Source of the DNA: Bog-105 sp965277435
GTDB taxonomy: Bacteria; Acidobacteriota; Terriglobia; Bryobacterales; Bryobacteraceae
DNA length: 64,000 nt
Assembly: GCA_965277435.1 (NCBI GenBank)
Contig: OZ255821.1
Location: 3,968,001-4,032,000 of the forward strand
Reading direction: 5' to 3'
Part shown: positions 43,793 through 52,822 of the stretch, one piece after another
How the letters are laid out: each line of letters opens with the position of its first letter
Numbering within the stretch: position 1 is the first letter of the stretch
Translations under genes and position numbers: made by a program
Notes under the pieces: model-generated
What the model was told of the DNA's origin: nothing
The model's database searches: none
The model's input: the letters and a program-made list of their open reading frames with translations, nothing else

Positions 43793-45448
43793 CTACTCAT
43801 TCAAATTTCGCACGGTCCGTACCTGAGCGTCGGGGAAAAGTTCCTGAAAGCGTTTGACACCGGGATGGGAGAGAGCGCGATCGCGCAGCTCGGAGTCGTC
43901 GGCCGGCGTGTTCTGCGCGGTAGAGGGAAGGGCAGCGGAAACGGCGCCGTCGGCTTCCGTCCGCACCTTCACTGGCTTACCGGCGACGTTGGACGCTATC
44001 ACCTGCAGCTTTGGCTCCTTCAAGGAAAGCAGGAGCATCTTGGGCGCGCGAATGAGCAGCTCAGAGTTTTGCAAAGTGATTTGCGCCTGAGCGATGGCAT
44101 CGGCGGTGAAGTTCAGACCGGCATCGACGAGCGCCTTTTGCAAATCCTGTTTGAGATCGCCGGTGAAAGGTGTGGACACCAAAGGAATGGGAGCTTCAGC
44201 TTTTGGAGCAGCGGGTGTCTGGGGAGCGAGTGCCTGGTATGTTTGGCGAGGCTCGGCGATGCGTAACGGAGCGACCGGAGCTCGGCTATTGGCTTTGGCA
44301 GATTGCAGGCCCGGCGTTGCCGGTAGATCGAGACCGGCGATGGCATCCTCGATCGACCGGAGTCTGCCCGCCTGCACCAGCTTGATCAGGCCGAGTTCGA
44401 GATGAAGGCGCGGCTGAAGGGAATACTGAAGATCTTTGTAGAGCGCAAGAGAAAGGTTCAAATAGCGCGTGAGATCTTCTTCGCTGAACGAGTTTGCGAT
44501 GGCCAGAAGAGACTGCTGCTCGGGGTCGGATGCCGCAATGAGGCGGGTAGGTTTACCCTGAATTTTAGCCACCAATAGATTGCGCCAGAAGCGCGACAGT
44601 TCACGCGAGAAATGCTGGAGGCTTTGGCCGTTGCGTTCGAGTTCCTGCACGATTTCGAGCATGCGGCCGCCGTCCTGTCGGGTAACGGCTTCGGCGACGC
44701 CTTGCAGAGACTCGGCGCTAAATAGGCCAAGGAGCGAGCGGATCTCCTCCACGCGGAGAGTTTTGCCGCAGCAGGCGATTGCCTGGTCGAGGGCGGAAAG
44801 AGAGTCGCGCACGCTCCCTTCACCCGCCTGAGCGACTACCGAGAGCACTTCGTCAGAGGCTTCGATCTGCTCTTCGCCGACAATAAACCTCATACGCTCG
44901 ACAATCTCTGCGAAATCGACGGAGCGAAATGTAAAGTGCTGACAACGTGAGGCGATGGTGTTCGGAATCTCGTAGGCTTCGGTGGTGCAGAGAATAAAGA
45001 CAACCCATTCGGGCGGCTCTTCCAGGGTCTTCAAAAGCGCATTGAAAGCTTCTTTGGTGATTTGATGCGCTTCATCGATAATGAATATCTTGTAGCGATC
45101 ACGAGCCGGACGGTAGCGTACGTTTTCCCTGATCTCTCGCATCTCATTAATACCCCGATTGGAGGCGGCGTCAATTTCGATGACATCGACGGAGTTGCCT
45201 GCGGCGATCTCCACGCACGATGAGCAGACGCCACACGGGGTGGCGGTGGGTCCCTGAATGCAGTTGAGGCAGCGGGAGAGGATGCGGGCCACACTGGTTT
45301 TACCGGTACCGCGCTGACCGGAGAAGATGTAGCCGTGCGCGATGCGGTTCGCTTCAATGGCGTTGGTTAGTGTCTTTTGAACGTGCTGCTGCCCGATGAG
45401 TTCCGCGAAACTCTGCGGACGATACTTCCTGGCAATGACCTGATACAT
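43793..45448 (-). CDS. dnaX: DNA polymerase III subunit gamma/tau
   Basis: DnaX is the clamp-loader ATPase that holds the replisome together. The 551 residues contain Walker A GQRGTGKTS (about 44-52), a four-cysteine zinc module (ending CGVCSSC, about 73-79), IIDEAHQIT (about 124-132) and the sensor 1 region. Residues about 230-360 are the collar domain, and 370-551 a Pro/Ala-rich tail with a tau-like C-terminal domain. I find no A AAA AAG slippery heptamer in the gene, so a separate gamma form by frameshifting is not indicated. The SRP RNA gene lies just upstream. Confidence 0.96.
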   Translation of the reverse strand: MYQVIARKYRPQSFAELIGQQHVQKTLTNAIEANRIAHGYIFSGQRGTGKTSVARILSRCLNCIQGPTATPCGVCSSCVEIAAGNSVDVIEIDAASNRGINEMREIRENVRYRPARDRYKIFIIDEAHQITKEAFNALLKTLEEPPEWVVFILCTTEAYEIPNTIASRCQHFTFRSVDFAEIVERMRFIVGEEQIEASDEVLSVVAQAGEGSVRDSLSALDQAIACCGKTLRVEEIRSLLGLFSAESLQGVAEAVTRQDGGRMLEIVQELERNGQSLQHFSRELSRFWRNLLVAKIQGKPTRLIAASDPEQQSLLAIANSFSEEDLTRYLNLSLALYKDLQYSLQPRLHLELGLIKLVQAGRLRSIEDAIAGLDLPATPGLQSAKANSRAPVAPLRIAEPRQTYQALAPQTPAAPKAEAPIPLVSTPFTGDLKQDLQKALVDAGLNFTADAIAQAQITLQNSELLIRAPKMLLLSLKEPKLQVIASNVAGKPVKVRTEADGAVSAALPSTAQNTPADDSELRDRALSHPGVKRFQELFPDAQVRTVRNLNE

Positions 45449-45490
45449 GGGGAATGCGAGAAGAAACGGGAAAGATGCTGGTCAATGAGC

Positions 45491-45598
45491 TGCCAGACTC
45501 CGGGTGATCCGCGGCACACAAGCTAAACCGCTACCGTTGCTTCCTTCCGGACCTGGCGGGGTTAACGGCCGCCCATTGCACGAAGCCCGAAGCCTGAC
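45491..45598 (-). ncRNA. ffs: Small signal recognition particle RNA (4.5S RNA)
   Basis: On the minus strand the hallmark CAGGTCCGGAAGGAAGCA forms the conserved domain IV loop and internal loops that bind Ffh and FtsH-type SRP receptor complexes. The flanks pair into one long hairpin: CAGGCTTCGGG near 45595 pairs with CCCGGAGTCTGG near 45492. Length (about 105 nt) fits the bacterial small type. Its place directly upstream of dnaX is common in bacteria. Confidence 0.93.
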
Positions 45599-45622
45599 AA
45601 TCCATCATGTTAGCATCCGAAC

Positions 45623-46861
45623 TTACTTACGACCGCTAAGCACGGCTTGCAGCTTTTCACCAAAAAGTGTGTTGGTCTGCGGCTGCGACGGGTTGGCTTT
45701 GCGGACAGGAGTGGGAGCTTGTGGCGACGGCCCCGGAACACGCGTCTCTGCGCTTGGAATGCCCGGAAAGGGCGAAGTAGAAGCAGCGGGTGGCGGGGGG
45801 TCCGTGGTTTGATGTTCCGTAGCTTGCTGAACTGGCGCGACATCCTCCATCTCCGCCTTCGGCGCAATGTCGACAGCGGAACTGCCGGTCTCAGGCGATT
45901 CCGCGCTCAGATAGCGATCTTTGCGAAGCAGAGCCCGTTCCAGCGACGCCACCCAGGGCGTGAATTCAGCCGTCGAATGCACATCTCTTTTCAGGACAGT
46001 GCGCATCGCGTTCATCTTCGAATCGAGGTTGTCGAGGTGATGAAGTAACATCGCTTCCGGGAACAGCGGTATTTTTGGAGACCCAAATTCGAGTTCACCG
46101 TGATGACTAATGATCAAATGCTCGACGAGCGTGCGCAACTTAGCGGGAAACGAGGCAATCTGGTCTATCTTGGCGCCGGCTAAACGTAAGCCAAGAATGA
46201 TGTGCCCGAGTAACTGGCCTTCCGCGCTATAGCCGAAGCTACGGGCGTAAGTAAGCTCCTGCACTTTTCCGATGTCGTGCAGAATGACGCCAGCCAGCAG
46301 AAGATCTATATCGACTTCCGGATAGTGCGCGGCTGTGAGGCGAGCCAGCGTGCAGAGCGAGAGGACATGTTCGAGCAGTCCGCTGCGGCAGGCGTGGTGA
46401 ATCGTTTTGGCGGCAGGTGCGATTTTGTACAGCGCCGTCAGTTCGGCATCGCTGAAGATCAGTTCGAGCAGCGAACGAAGGTGAGTGTTGCCGATGCTGG
46501 CGATGATTCCCTGCAGCTCCGAGAACATGTCCTCCGGACTCCTTTCCGCACAAGGGAAATAATCCGAAAATTCAACTTCGTTGTCTTCCAACCGGCGCAG
46601 GCGGTGGATGACGAATTGCGAGCGGTTGTTGTAAAGCTGGGCAAGACCTTTGACTTTCACGAAGTGATCGCGGTCGAAGGTGTCCATCACTTCGGAGACG
46701 TTGTCCCACATCTTGGCTTCCAGTTCGCCCGTGCGGTCGGCGAGATGAAGGGACAGGTAAGGTTCACCCGTTTTCTTCTGGCGGACCTCTTTCGAGATCA
46801 CCAGGAACTGCGCGGTGACTATCTCGTTTGGGACGAGGGAGTCGACAGAAGGTGACTTCAT
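45623..46861 (-). CDS. YhaM-like 3'-5' exoribonuclease (OB + HD domains)
   Basis: A 412-residue protein with the two-domain layout of YhaM. The N-terminal OB fold (about 10-95) includes KTGEPYLSLHLADRTGELEAK (in parts: YLSLHLADRTGELEAKMW). The HD domain (about 140-320) has its metal ligands in GLLEHVLSL, ILHDIGK and IISHHGELE. Residues about 325-412 are a low-complexity tail rich in P, A and S, longer than in Bacillus YhaM. Members degrade short RNAs or single-stranded DNA. It lies between the SRP RNA and the foldase gene; its ATG is 9 bp from the foldase stop, so the two probably share a transcript. Confidence 0.88.
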   Translation of the reverse strand: MKSPSVDSLVPNEIVTAQFLVISKEVRQKKTGEPYLSLHLADRTGELEAKMWDNVSEVMDTFDRDHFVKVKGLAQLYNNRSQFVIHRLRRLEDNEVEFSDYFPCAERSPEDMFSELQGIIASIGNTHLRSLLELIFSDAELTALYKIAPAAKTIHHACRSGLLEHVLSLCTLARLTAAHYPEVDIDLLLAGVILHDIGKVQELTYARSFGYSAEGQLLGHIILGLRLAGAKIDQIASFPAKLRTLVEHLIISHHGELEFGSPKIPLFPEAMLLHHLDNLDSKMNAMRTVLKRDVHSTAEFTPWVASLERALLRKDRYLSAESPETGSSAVDIAPKAEMEDVAPVQQATEHQTTDPPPPAASTSPFPGIPSAETRVPGPSPQAPTPVRKANPSQPQTNTLFGEKLQAVLSGRK

Positions 46862-46870
46862 AGATCCGCT

Positions 46871-48037
46871 TTAACGGGAACTGCTCTTTCCTGTCACGGT
46901 GGTCTCTGTTCCCGGAATAGGGATGAGGCCGAACACTCGCTTGTGGCGGGTCTTCTGTTCCACCTCGGCTTTGGTGACGGTTTCGGGCTTTAGCTGGGCT
47001 ACTTCCTGCCACTTGGTGTCTTTGCCGGGGGCGGCTCCGGTGTCAGTGAAGCCAGGTTTTATCTGCAGAAAGGCCTGTTTGCGCAGGCCCGTGAGATACT
47101 CGCGGACCTTCGGCTGCATCTTGGGGCCATAAAGCTGGGCCTCGATATCACTTTTTACATCCGCCAGAGGTGCGAGTCCGGCCTTGGTGTGATCGTCTAC
47201 CCGAAAGATATCGAAACCGGTGGGGAGCTTGAGGGGCGGTGTGATATAGCCCTTCGGCTTGTCCCAGACTGCCGCCTCTATCTCGGTGCTCATCTCACCT
47301 TTCTTGTAACCGCCTAGCACGCCTCCGTCTTTCGAGGTGGCGGCGTCGGAATTATCTCGCGCCAGGTCAGTAAATCGCTCGCCGCGAGATGCTTCGGCCG
47401 CGACCTGCTTAGCCTTCTTCTCGCCCGCCAAGATTCCGGCAGCATCTTTACCTTGGGTGGAAACCAGAATCTCGCTCAGGAACACCTTTTCTTCGCGAAT
47501 GAAGTCGGATTTGTGAGCATCGTAGTAGCTCTGGACTTCCTTATCGGTGACGTTTATATGACGTCCGACCTCCTGGCCGATTACCTCGCGGGTCAGCATC
47601 TGGTTCTTGGCTTCGCTCAGGAAATCTTCGTAGCTCATACCGGATTGCGCTCGGACATAGTCGTGAAACTTTTCCGTGTCGACGATGCCGGAACTGCGCT
47701 GCAGGCTGGCAAGATACTTACTGGCTTCCGAATCGACATTTATATTGAGCTCTTTGCCTTTTTGCGTGAGAAGCAGCTCATCGATACGATCGCGTAACAC
47801 GTCTTTCTCGTGGCTGGTCAACTCCTGCCGAAGTTGAGAGCCGGAAAGGCCCTGCGCTTTGAGCTGGTTGCCGAGTTCCTTGCTGAAGCGCTCGACTTCG
47901 TCCTGACTGACGATGTCGCCGTTCACCTTCGCGACAATCTGGTCGACGACTTTGGGGGATGATTCGGCGGACTTAGGCGTGTCCGCGGCGAAGCCGAGAG
48001 AGGCGATTGCAAGACTGGCAATAAGAGCTGCTTTCAT
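46871..48037 (-). CDS. SurA-like periplasmic peptidyl-prolyl isomerase
   Basis: A 388-residue foldase. A signal peptide starts at MKAALIASLAIASLGFAA (ATG 48037, after AAAGAAATCAG); an ATG five codons upstream (48052) is an alternative. Residues about 30-170 form the SurA-type N-terminal helical domain (DQIVAKVNGDIVSQDEVERF). One PpiC-type rotamase domain follows at about 190-295 (FLSEILVSTQGKD, GGVLGGYKKGEM, FDIFRVDDHT). The usual C-terminal helix is followed by a tail rich in K, T and P. It likely escorts outer-membrane proteins such as the TonB receptors of this organism. Confidence 0.9.
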   Translation of the reverse strand: MKAALIASLAIASLGFAADTPKSAESSPKVVDQIVAKVNGDIVSQDEVERFSKELGNQLKAQGLSGSQLRQELTSHEKDVLRDRIDELLLTQKGKELNINVDSEASKYLASLQRSSGIVDTEKFHDYVRAQSGMSYEDFLSEAKNQMLTREVIGQEVGRHINVTDKEVQSYYDAHKSDFIREEKVFLSEILVSTQGKDAAGILAGEKKAKQVAAEASRGERFTDLARDNSDAATSKDGGVLGGYKKGEMSTEIEAAVWDKPKGYITPPLKLPTGFDIFRVDDHTKAGLAPLADVKSDIEAQLYGPKMQPKVREYLTGLRKQAFLQIKPGFTDTGAAPGKDTKWQEVAQLKPETVTKAEVEQKTRHKRVFGLIPIPGTETTVTGKSSSR

Positions 48038-48292
48038 TCTGATTTCTTTCATTATGGCAACACAGTAGGGGATTTGGGAAAGAAGAACGGGAGGCGTGCC
48101 GTTACGAAAGTTCATTCGGCGCCTCAAGCGACGCGGACGAAGGTAGATGGCTGGGCTAGTCATGGCGAACTACCACTGGTCCTCGGACGTTAAAAGGGGA
48201 TCCGGTGGTTTCCAGCCATTGGGGAAATGCTGGCACAAGGTAAAAGCAGGCCAAGTCTGAAATTCGCTGGTTTTGGGGAGCCAGGCAGACCT

Positions 48293-48320
48293 GTGACAAA
48301 AGACCAAAAAAAACTATTTT
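48293..48320 (+). promoter_or_regulatory. Candidate promoter of the phage-like cassette
   Basis: GTGACA (48293-48298) and TATTTT (48315-48320) are separated by 16 bp that include an A8 run. The match is 5/6 and 4/6. It lies in an AT-rich patch of the 458-bp space (48038-48495) between the foldase and portal genes. Otherwise that space holds no recognisable gene, tRNA or attachment repeat. Confidence 0.4.
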
Positions 48321-48495
48321 CATTAGTTTGAATTAGATAGCTCGATGTTCGGCAGACGGGAGTGCGGCTGGTCTCAGTAAGCTCATGGGCGAAGAGTTCG
48401 ACACCAGGGAGGCGGAACGGCAAGTCGCGGGGGGAATCGGCGACGAGTTGGGCCGGGCTGATCTGTTGCTGCCGCTACCAGGACGGAAAGAGAAC

Positions 48496-49893
48496 ATGAC
48501 AGAAATTGACCGAGAGCATCGTGACTTCAAGCGAAAGCGGCACATGTGGCGCATGTACCGAGACCTCTATGAGGGTGGCGAAGAGTTCAAGCACCGGGCA
48601 GCGGAGTACCTGCTGCGCCGGCAAAAGGAACCGTTGGACGTCTACGGTGAGCGACTGCAGCGCGTGTTCTACGAGAACTATGTGGGGTCCATAGTGGACT
48701 GGTTTGCATCGACTCTGTTTCGACGACAACCGAGTTTACAGATGGAAGGCGGGCTTGCGTCGGGGAAAACGTTCCTCGCCGAGTTTGCAGAGGATGTGGA
48801 TTTGCGGGGTACTGGGCTGTCCACATTCTTCCGGCAGTGTTTTGTGGATGCGCTGGTTACCGGGCGCAGTCATATCCTGATCGATTTTCCTCGGAGCCGG
48901 GAGCAGCCCCTGAACCGGGCGGAGGAAGATTTAGCAGGCGTTTCACGTGCGTTTTTGGTGGCGTATCAAGCAGAAGAGCTCATCAACTGGAGTCGCAACG
49001 AGCGCGGTGAATACGAGTGGGTAGTTTTACGCCACAAGGTGACGCGACAGCCTAGCGTCGATCACGCGGAGACGATTGAAGAGACCTACTGGCGCTACTA
49101 CGACAGGCAGGAGTTTCGCAGCTACCGCCAGGTAAACGGCGCGGAGAACAAAACCTCGATCGAGCTGGTGGCACAAGGAAAGCACGGACTTTCGAAGCAG
49201 AATCGAGTGCCGCTGGTTGACTTACAAGTGAGCGATGGCCTCTGGCTGATGAATAAGGCAGCGCACCTACAGCTCGAGCATTTCAACAAATCGAATGCGC
49301 TGGGTTGGGCAATCACAATGGGACTATTTGCGATGCCGGTAATTTATTCGGATCGCGAATGGGACCAGATTGTGGGCGAGAGTTACTTCATCCAACTGGG
49401 TCCGACAGACAAGTTTGGATGGACGGAGCCGGACGGGAAGGTTTATCAGATTGCGGCCCAGAATCTGGAGACTCTAAAAGAAGAAATATACCGGGTGTGT
49501 TATCTGGCGCAAGCGTCGGGTGAGATGGTTGGCGGACATGCACAATCGGCAGCCAGCAAGCAGATGGACTTTACGATCACTCATGAAATTTTGCGGGCGT
49601 ATGGATCGACGGTTAAAGACTGCATCAAGAAAATAGCGACGGCGATTAACAATGCCCGGGAGGACGGTGTCGCAATTTCGGTAACGGGCCTAGACGAAGT
49701 TGACCTTGGTGACTTTGGCACTGAATTACAACAAGCGGCAAGTTTATTGCAGCTAGGGATCGAATCCCCCACGTTACGAGCTCAAATTTATCAGCGCTTA
49801 GCACTGAAATACCTAAGTGATGCCCAACAACCGGTGAAGAGTCAAATAGCGCGCGAGATCGATGCGCAATTCACAAAACAGGAGAACAAGTAA
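48496..49893 (+). CDS. Phage portal protein
   Basis: The portal is the dodecameric ring through which DNA enters and leaves a capsid. The ATG at 48496 (MTEIDREHRDFKRKRHMWRM), after GGAAAGAGAAC, gives 465 residues; the frame is open to an ATG at 48385. The segment KEPLDVYGERLQRVFYENYV, then GSIVDWFASTLFRR, has the character of DUF4055-like portals (early helices, then a clip and stem region). Later parts (LLQLGIESPTLRAQIYQRL near the end) fit the C-terminal helices. It is the first gene of the cassette; no terminase precedes it. Confidence 0.82.
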   Translation: MTEIDREHRDFKRKRHMWRMYRDLYEGGEEFKHRAAEYLLRRQKEPLDVYGERLQRVFYENYVGSIVDWFASTLFRRQPSLQMEGGLASGKTFLAEFAEDVDLRGTGLSTFFRQCFVDALVTGRSHILIDFPRSREQPLNRAEEDLAGVSRAFLVAYQAEELINWSRNERGEYEWVVLRHKVTRQPSVDHAETIEETYWRYYDRQEFRSYRQVNGAENKTSIELVAQGKHGLSKQNRVPLVDLQVSDGLWLMNKAAHLQLEHFNKSNALGWAITMGLFAMPVIYSDREWDQIVGESYFIQLGPTDKFGWTEPDGKVYQIAAQNLETLKEEIYRVCYLAQASGEMVGGHAQSAASKQMDFTITHEILRAYGSTVKDCIKKIATAINNAREDGVAISVTGLDEVDLGDFGTELQQAASLLQLGIESPTLRAQIYQRLALKYLSDAQQPVKSQIAREIDAQFTKQENK

Positions 49894-50475
49894 GTGTCAG
49901 ACACGCCAATAGACGAGCAGCCGGTAACGGCTCCAGACGTAAGGGACATCGTCCGCCAAGCCATTGAAGAGTTTGTAAGAACTGAACAGCGACAAGCAGA
50001 GCCCGCTTACAAGACCGAATTACAAGACGAACGCAAGCGGCGGGAAGGCTTAGAAGCCCGATTGAACCAACTAGTGGAGGAAAACCGGAAGGCGCGGGCG
50101 ACGGCCGAGGAAGCGGATCGCCATTCTCAAATTCGGGGCGAGCTACAACGAGCCGGTATTTCGAAGCTGGACCTAGCTTTTCGAGCGGTAAAGGACGAGA
50201 TCGTTCGAAGCAGCGAAGGAAGATTGCAAGCGAGAGGTGCAGAGGGTAAATCCCTGCAAGACTACGTAGCTGGTTTTATTCAGGAGAATCCAGAGCTTTT
50301 GCCGGCGCGGATTGCTGGTGGTAGCGGCGCGCAAACTCCCTCGCGCAACAGCCAGCAAGCGGACGGATCGGGAATTACGCTCGAGAGTATTAAGCCAGGC
50401 ATGAGTAAAGAGGACCTCGAGCGGGTGAGACAACACATTTCGAAGTTAGCTTCCCAGGCACTTCGCGGAGCCTAG
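49894..50475 (+). CDS. Probable capsid scaffold protein
   Basis: A 193-residue protein starting at a GTG directly after the portal stop. Residues about 15-95 are a charged coiled coil (EFVRTEQRQAEPAYKTELQ, then ERKRREGLEARLNQLVEENR), and the C-terminal third is flexible (GGSGAQTPSRNSQQADGSG) with a short last helix. This composition and the position between portal and coat genes are those of scaffolding proteins, which shape the procapsid and are then lost. There is no sequence motif to prove it. Confidence 0.65.
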   Translation: MSDTPIDEQPVTAPDVRDIVRQAIEEFVRTEQRQAEPAYKTELQDERKRREGLEARLNQLVEENRKARATAEEADRHSQIRGELQRAGISKLDLAFRAVKDEIVRSSEGRLQARGAEGKSLQDYVAGFIQENPELLPARIAGGSGAQTPSRNSQQADGSGITLESIKPGMSKEDLERVRQHISKLASQALRGA

Positions 50476-50562
50476 AAAACTCCGTAGCAAGAGATTTGGG
50501 ATTGAAGTTTCAGAGATTTAGTTTGGTGGCCTGGACTTGGAAATTGCTTTGATCCGGGCATA

Positions 50563-50627
50563 GCGGCGAGTGCCGCAGAGGCCTGCGAGAAGTCTCACGC
50601 AGGCATGACGACATTCAGTCATGTCGT
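50563..50627 (+). other. Three consecutive RNA hairpins before the coat gene
   Basis: GCGGC-GAGT-GCCGC (50563-50576), GCCTGCG...CGCAGGC (50581-50604) and ACGACAT...ATGTCGT (50608-50627) are three perfect short stems in a row, ending 22 bp before the coat ATG. They fill most of the 173-bp gap between scaffold and coat genes. They could mark an RNA processing site or protect the coat mRNA. Confidence 0.5.
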
Positions 50628-50648
50628 GAAAAAAACAACAGGAGAGTT

Positions 50649-51560
50649 ATGTCAAGTATTACATCTGCCAATCTGGCTAATGCGATTGTGAAGTTAGTTG
50701 CTGCCGATGCGCTTCCTGCGCTGGTTGGGAACCTTGTCATGGGTAACCTGGTGAACCGTGACTATGAGCCCGTGCTGGCGCATAGCGGCGACACCGTCAA
50801 CGTGCCGATCCCTCCCGTGCTCGTGGCGAATAACATCGCCGAGGGCGGGACGGTGATCACGCAGAATCCAAGTATGACTAACGCGTCGATCGTGCTTAGC
50901 ACGCATGCCGAAGCTTCGTTTCAGATCCCGGATGTTACCAAAGCGTTGGCCTTTCCCGAGCTGTTGAAGGCTTACATGCAGCCCGCGGTTATTGCCATCG
51001 CGGAACGCGTGGAATCGGATCTGCTGAGTCTTTATGGCAGTTTTACCAACAACGCACCAGTCGGCACGGCTGGGACTCCGGTGACTGAAGCGACGATCGA
51101 TGCTGCCGAAACGGCCTTGTTCAGCGCAAAAGTTCCGGCGAGCTCACCGAAGTACTTGGTGGTAGATTCCAACGCTTACTCACAGATTCGCCAGATCCCA
51201 CGATTCAGCGAATACTACTCGTCAGGTGAGGCTGGCCTAAAGGCATTGGTAGAAGGAAACGTCGGAAAAATGAAGGACTTCTTCATTTTCCGATCACAGT
51301 TTGTGCCGACGACTGGAAGCAGTTCGACCAACACGCACAACCTGGCGTTCTCCAAAGATGCTATGGGGCTGGTGGTGCGTCGCCTGCCGCAACCGCTGCC
51401 TGGTACTGGCGCCATCGCCGAATATGCGGAAATGGGCAATTTTGGTTTGCGTATCGTGATGAGCTATCAGCCGAACACGCTAGCACAGCAATTCACGGTT
51501 GACATCCTCTACGGCTGTGGCGTTCTCCGGAACAACTTTGGCGTGCAGGTGAATAGCTAA
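50649..51560 (+). CDS. Major capsid (coat) protein, P22-like
   Basis: A 303-residue protein in the position of the main head subunit. The segment LVNRDYEPVLAHSGDTVNVP, then NNIAEGGTVITQNPS, resembles the start of P22-type coat proteins (HK97 fold). Further on are PKYLVVDSNAYSQIRQIPRF and the closing TLAQQFTVDILYGCGVL. No N-terminal delta domain for a protease is obvious, which fits the lack of a protease gene. ATG 50649 follows CAGGAGAGTT. Hairpins flank the gene on both sides, as expected for the most highly expressed gene of the set. Confidence 0.8.
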   Translation: MSSITSANLANAIVKLVAADALPALVGNLVMGNLVNRDYEPVLAHSGDTVNVPIPPVLVANNIAEGGTVITQNPSMTNASIVLSTHAEASFQIPDVTKALAFPELLKAYMQPAVIAIAERVESDLLSLYGSFTNNAPVGTAGTPVTEATIDAAETALFSAKVPASSPKYLVVDSNAYSQIRQIPRFSEYYSSGEAGLKALVEGNVGKMKDFFIFRSQFVPTTGSSSTNTHNLAFSKDAMGLVVRRLPQPLPGTGAIAEYAEMGNFGLRIVMSYQPNTLAQQFTVDILYGCGVLRNNFGVQVNS

Positions 51561-51568
51561 TAGTTTCA

Positions 51569-51592
51569 GCCGGTCTGGTTGAAGAGACCGGC
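51569..51592 (+). other. Stem-loop after the coat gene
   Basis: GCCGGTCT (51569-51576) pairs perfectly with AGACCGGC (51585-51592), with an 8-nt loop, 8 bp after the coat stop. No T run follows. It is probably a stabilising 3' structure. Confidence 0.55.
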
Positions 51593-51605
51593 CTGATTTG
51601 ATCGA

Positions 51606-51675
51606 GGGAGTTTCCGGTACGGTAATCGCGCTTCAATGAGTTAAGCGAGGCGATCCGGCCTGGAAACTCCCTTTT
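51606..51675 (+). terminator. Nested terminator/attenuator after the coat gene
   Basis: GGGAGTTTCC (51606-51615) pairs with GGAAACTCCC (51662-51671), directly followed by TTTT. The enclosed 46 nt hold a second pairing (CGCTT...AAGCG). It lies between the coat gene and the next gene of the same direction, so it may reduce readthrough and set coat mRNA above the tail genes. Confidence 0.65.
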
Positions 51676-51692
51676 CTATTGGAGAGGAAAGC

Positions 51693-52031
51693 ATGGATCT
51701 AAGACATTACTTCGCGAAGATTCGGGAAATTGAGGCAACTTTCACTGAGCCGCATGTATTCGTGGTGAGTCTCGAGACGCAGGATGGCGGGCGTGCGGGT
51801 GTGATCACGGAAGTGCCGCGCTTCGTTGCGGCAAAGTTGATTGTGGAAGGCAGGGCTGCTCGGGCGAGTGACGAGGAAAAGTCGAGCTTCCTGGGCAAGC
51901 AACGTGTTAGCCGGGAGGCAGCGCAGCGTGCGGAGGCAGCGAGGCGGCTACAAGTAACGATCGTGTCAGAGGGTGAACGGATAGGCTCACCACAAATCGC
52001 AAATAGTGGGAATCAACCGGTAAAGAAATAG
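51693..52031 (+). CDS. Hypothetical protein of the phage-like cassette
   Basis: A 112-residue protein starting after GGAGAGGAAAGC. The first half is beta-rich (EPHVFVVSLETQDGGRAGVI), then comes a short helix (RFVAAKLIVEGRAARAS), and the last 50 residues are charged and probably disordered. No family is recognised. Its position after the coat gene suits a head decoration or head-completion role, but nothing in the sequence shows this. Confidence 0.65.
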   Translation: MDLRHYFAKIREIEATFTEPHVFVVSLETQDGGRAGVITEVPRFVAAKLIVEGRAARASDEEKSSFLGKQRVSREAAQRAEAARRLQVTIVSEGERIGSPQIANSGNQPVKK

Positions 52032-52041
52032 GGACAACTAC

Positions 52042-52821
52042 ATGGCTTTGTTCACTGATAACGTGGTCATAACAATTGATGACCTAGCGGAATTCGAGGC
52101 ATCCCTGGCGCAGACTGCGGCTGCTCAGGGAATAGACGTTAACACAAAGATCAATCTTGCGACAAGCGGGATCAGTGACAAAGTCATGCTTTGGCTGCTG
52201 AATGTCTGGCGATCTGATCCGCAGTGGCAGACACGCCGTGAACTGGGCCTATCGACGGTGGTAGTAACTCCGCCGTTGCAGCGGTGGCTCTGCTTTGAAT
52301 CGTTGGCGCGTTTTTTTGCGGAAGCGTATAACGCACAACTGAATACGCGGTATCAAGGCAAATGGACCGAATATAAACAAGAAGCGCAGAACGCGGCTGA
52401 CTTTTACTTCCAGAACGGTATCGGCATTGTGGAGCAGGCGTTACCGCAACCGCAAACGCCGTTGATATCGGTGCAAGCGGGTAATTCGCCGGCGCAGTCA
52501 ATGCTTGTGCAGACGGCGTGGCTGGATGCAGCGGGAGAAGAGAGTGCGCTGAGTACGTCCGGAAGCACAGAACTACCTGCGAATTCGAGCGTTGTGGTGG
52601 CAATGGCGGAAGGGGCATTGAATGCTCCGGCGGCCGCTGTGGGTTGGAATGTTTATGCCGGACCAGAATCGCAGGAGTTGACCAGACAAAACGAAGGGGC
52701 GTTAGCGATCGGGTCGACATGGCAGCTTCCGGCCTCCGGTTTGCAAGTAGGTGCAGCACCGATGAATGGTCAAGTGCCGGCTTTTTACGTGTTGCTATCC
52801 AGGCAAATCAGGCGAGGTTGA
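52042..52821 (+). CDS. Probable head-tail connector protein with beta-sandwich tail
   Basis: A 259-residue protein. The N-terminal half (about 1-125) is helical, with the segments DLAEFEASLAQTAAAQGID and RWLCFESLARFFAEAYNAQ, compatible with a head-tail adaptor. The second half (about 140-240) looks like a fibronectin III-like or Ig-like sandwich (AWLDAAGEESALSTS, VGWNVYAGPESQEL). A very similar WNVYAG/FHVYRG pattern recurs in the large tip protein of this cassette. It lies 10 bp after the preceding gene. The assignment is by position and shape only. Confidence 0.55.
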   Translation: MALFTDNVVITIDDLAEFEASLAQTAAAQGIDVNTKINLATSGISDKVMLWLLNVWRSDPQWQTRRELGLSTVVVTPPLQRWLCFESLARFFAEAYNAQLNTRYQGKWTEYKQEAQNAADFYFQNGIGIVEQALPQPQTPLISVQAGNSPAQSMLVQTAWLDAAGEESALSTSGSTELPANSSVVVAMAEGALNAPAAAVGWNVYAGPESQELTRQNEGALAIGSTWQLPASGLQVGAAPMNGQVPAFYVLLSRQIRRG

Positions 52822-52822
52822 G

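Noticed and set aside
43793..45448. A dnaX-type slippery site producing a gamma subunit
   Set aside because: No A AAA AAG or similar run of A was found on the coding strand of the gene.
48038..48495. An attachment site or tRNA at the left end of the phage-like cassette
   Set aside because: No cloverleaf was seen, and no stretch of this region was recognised again near 60960-61001.
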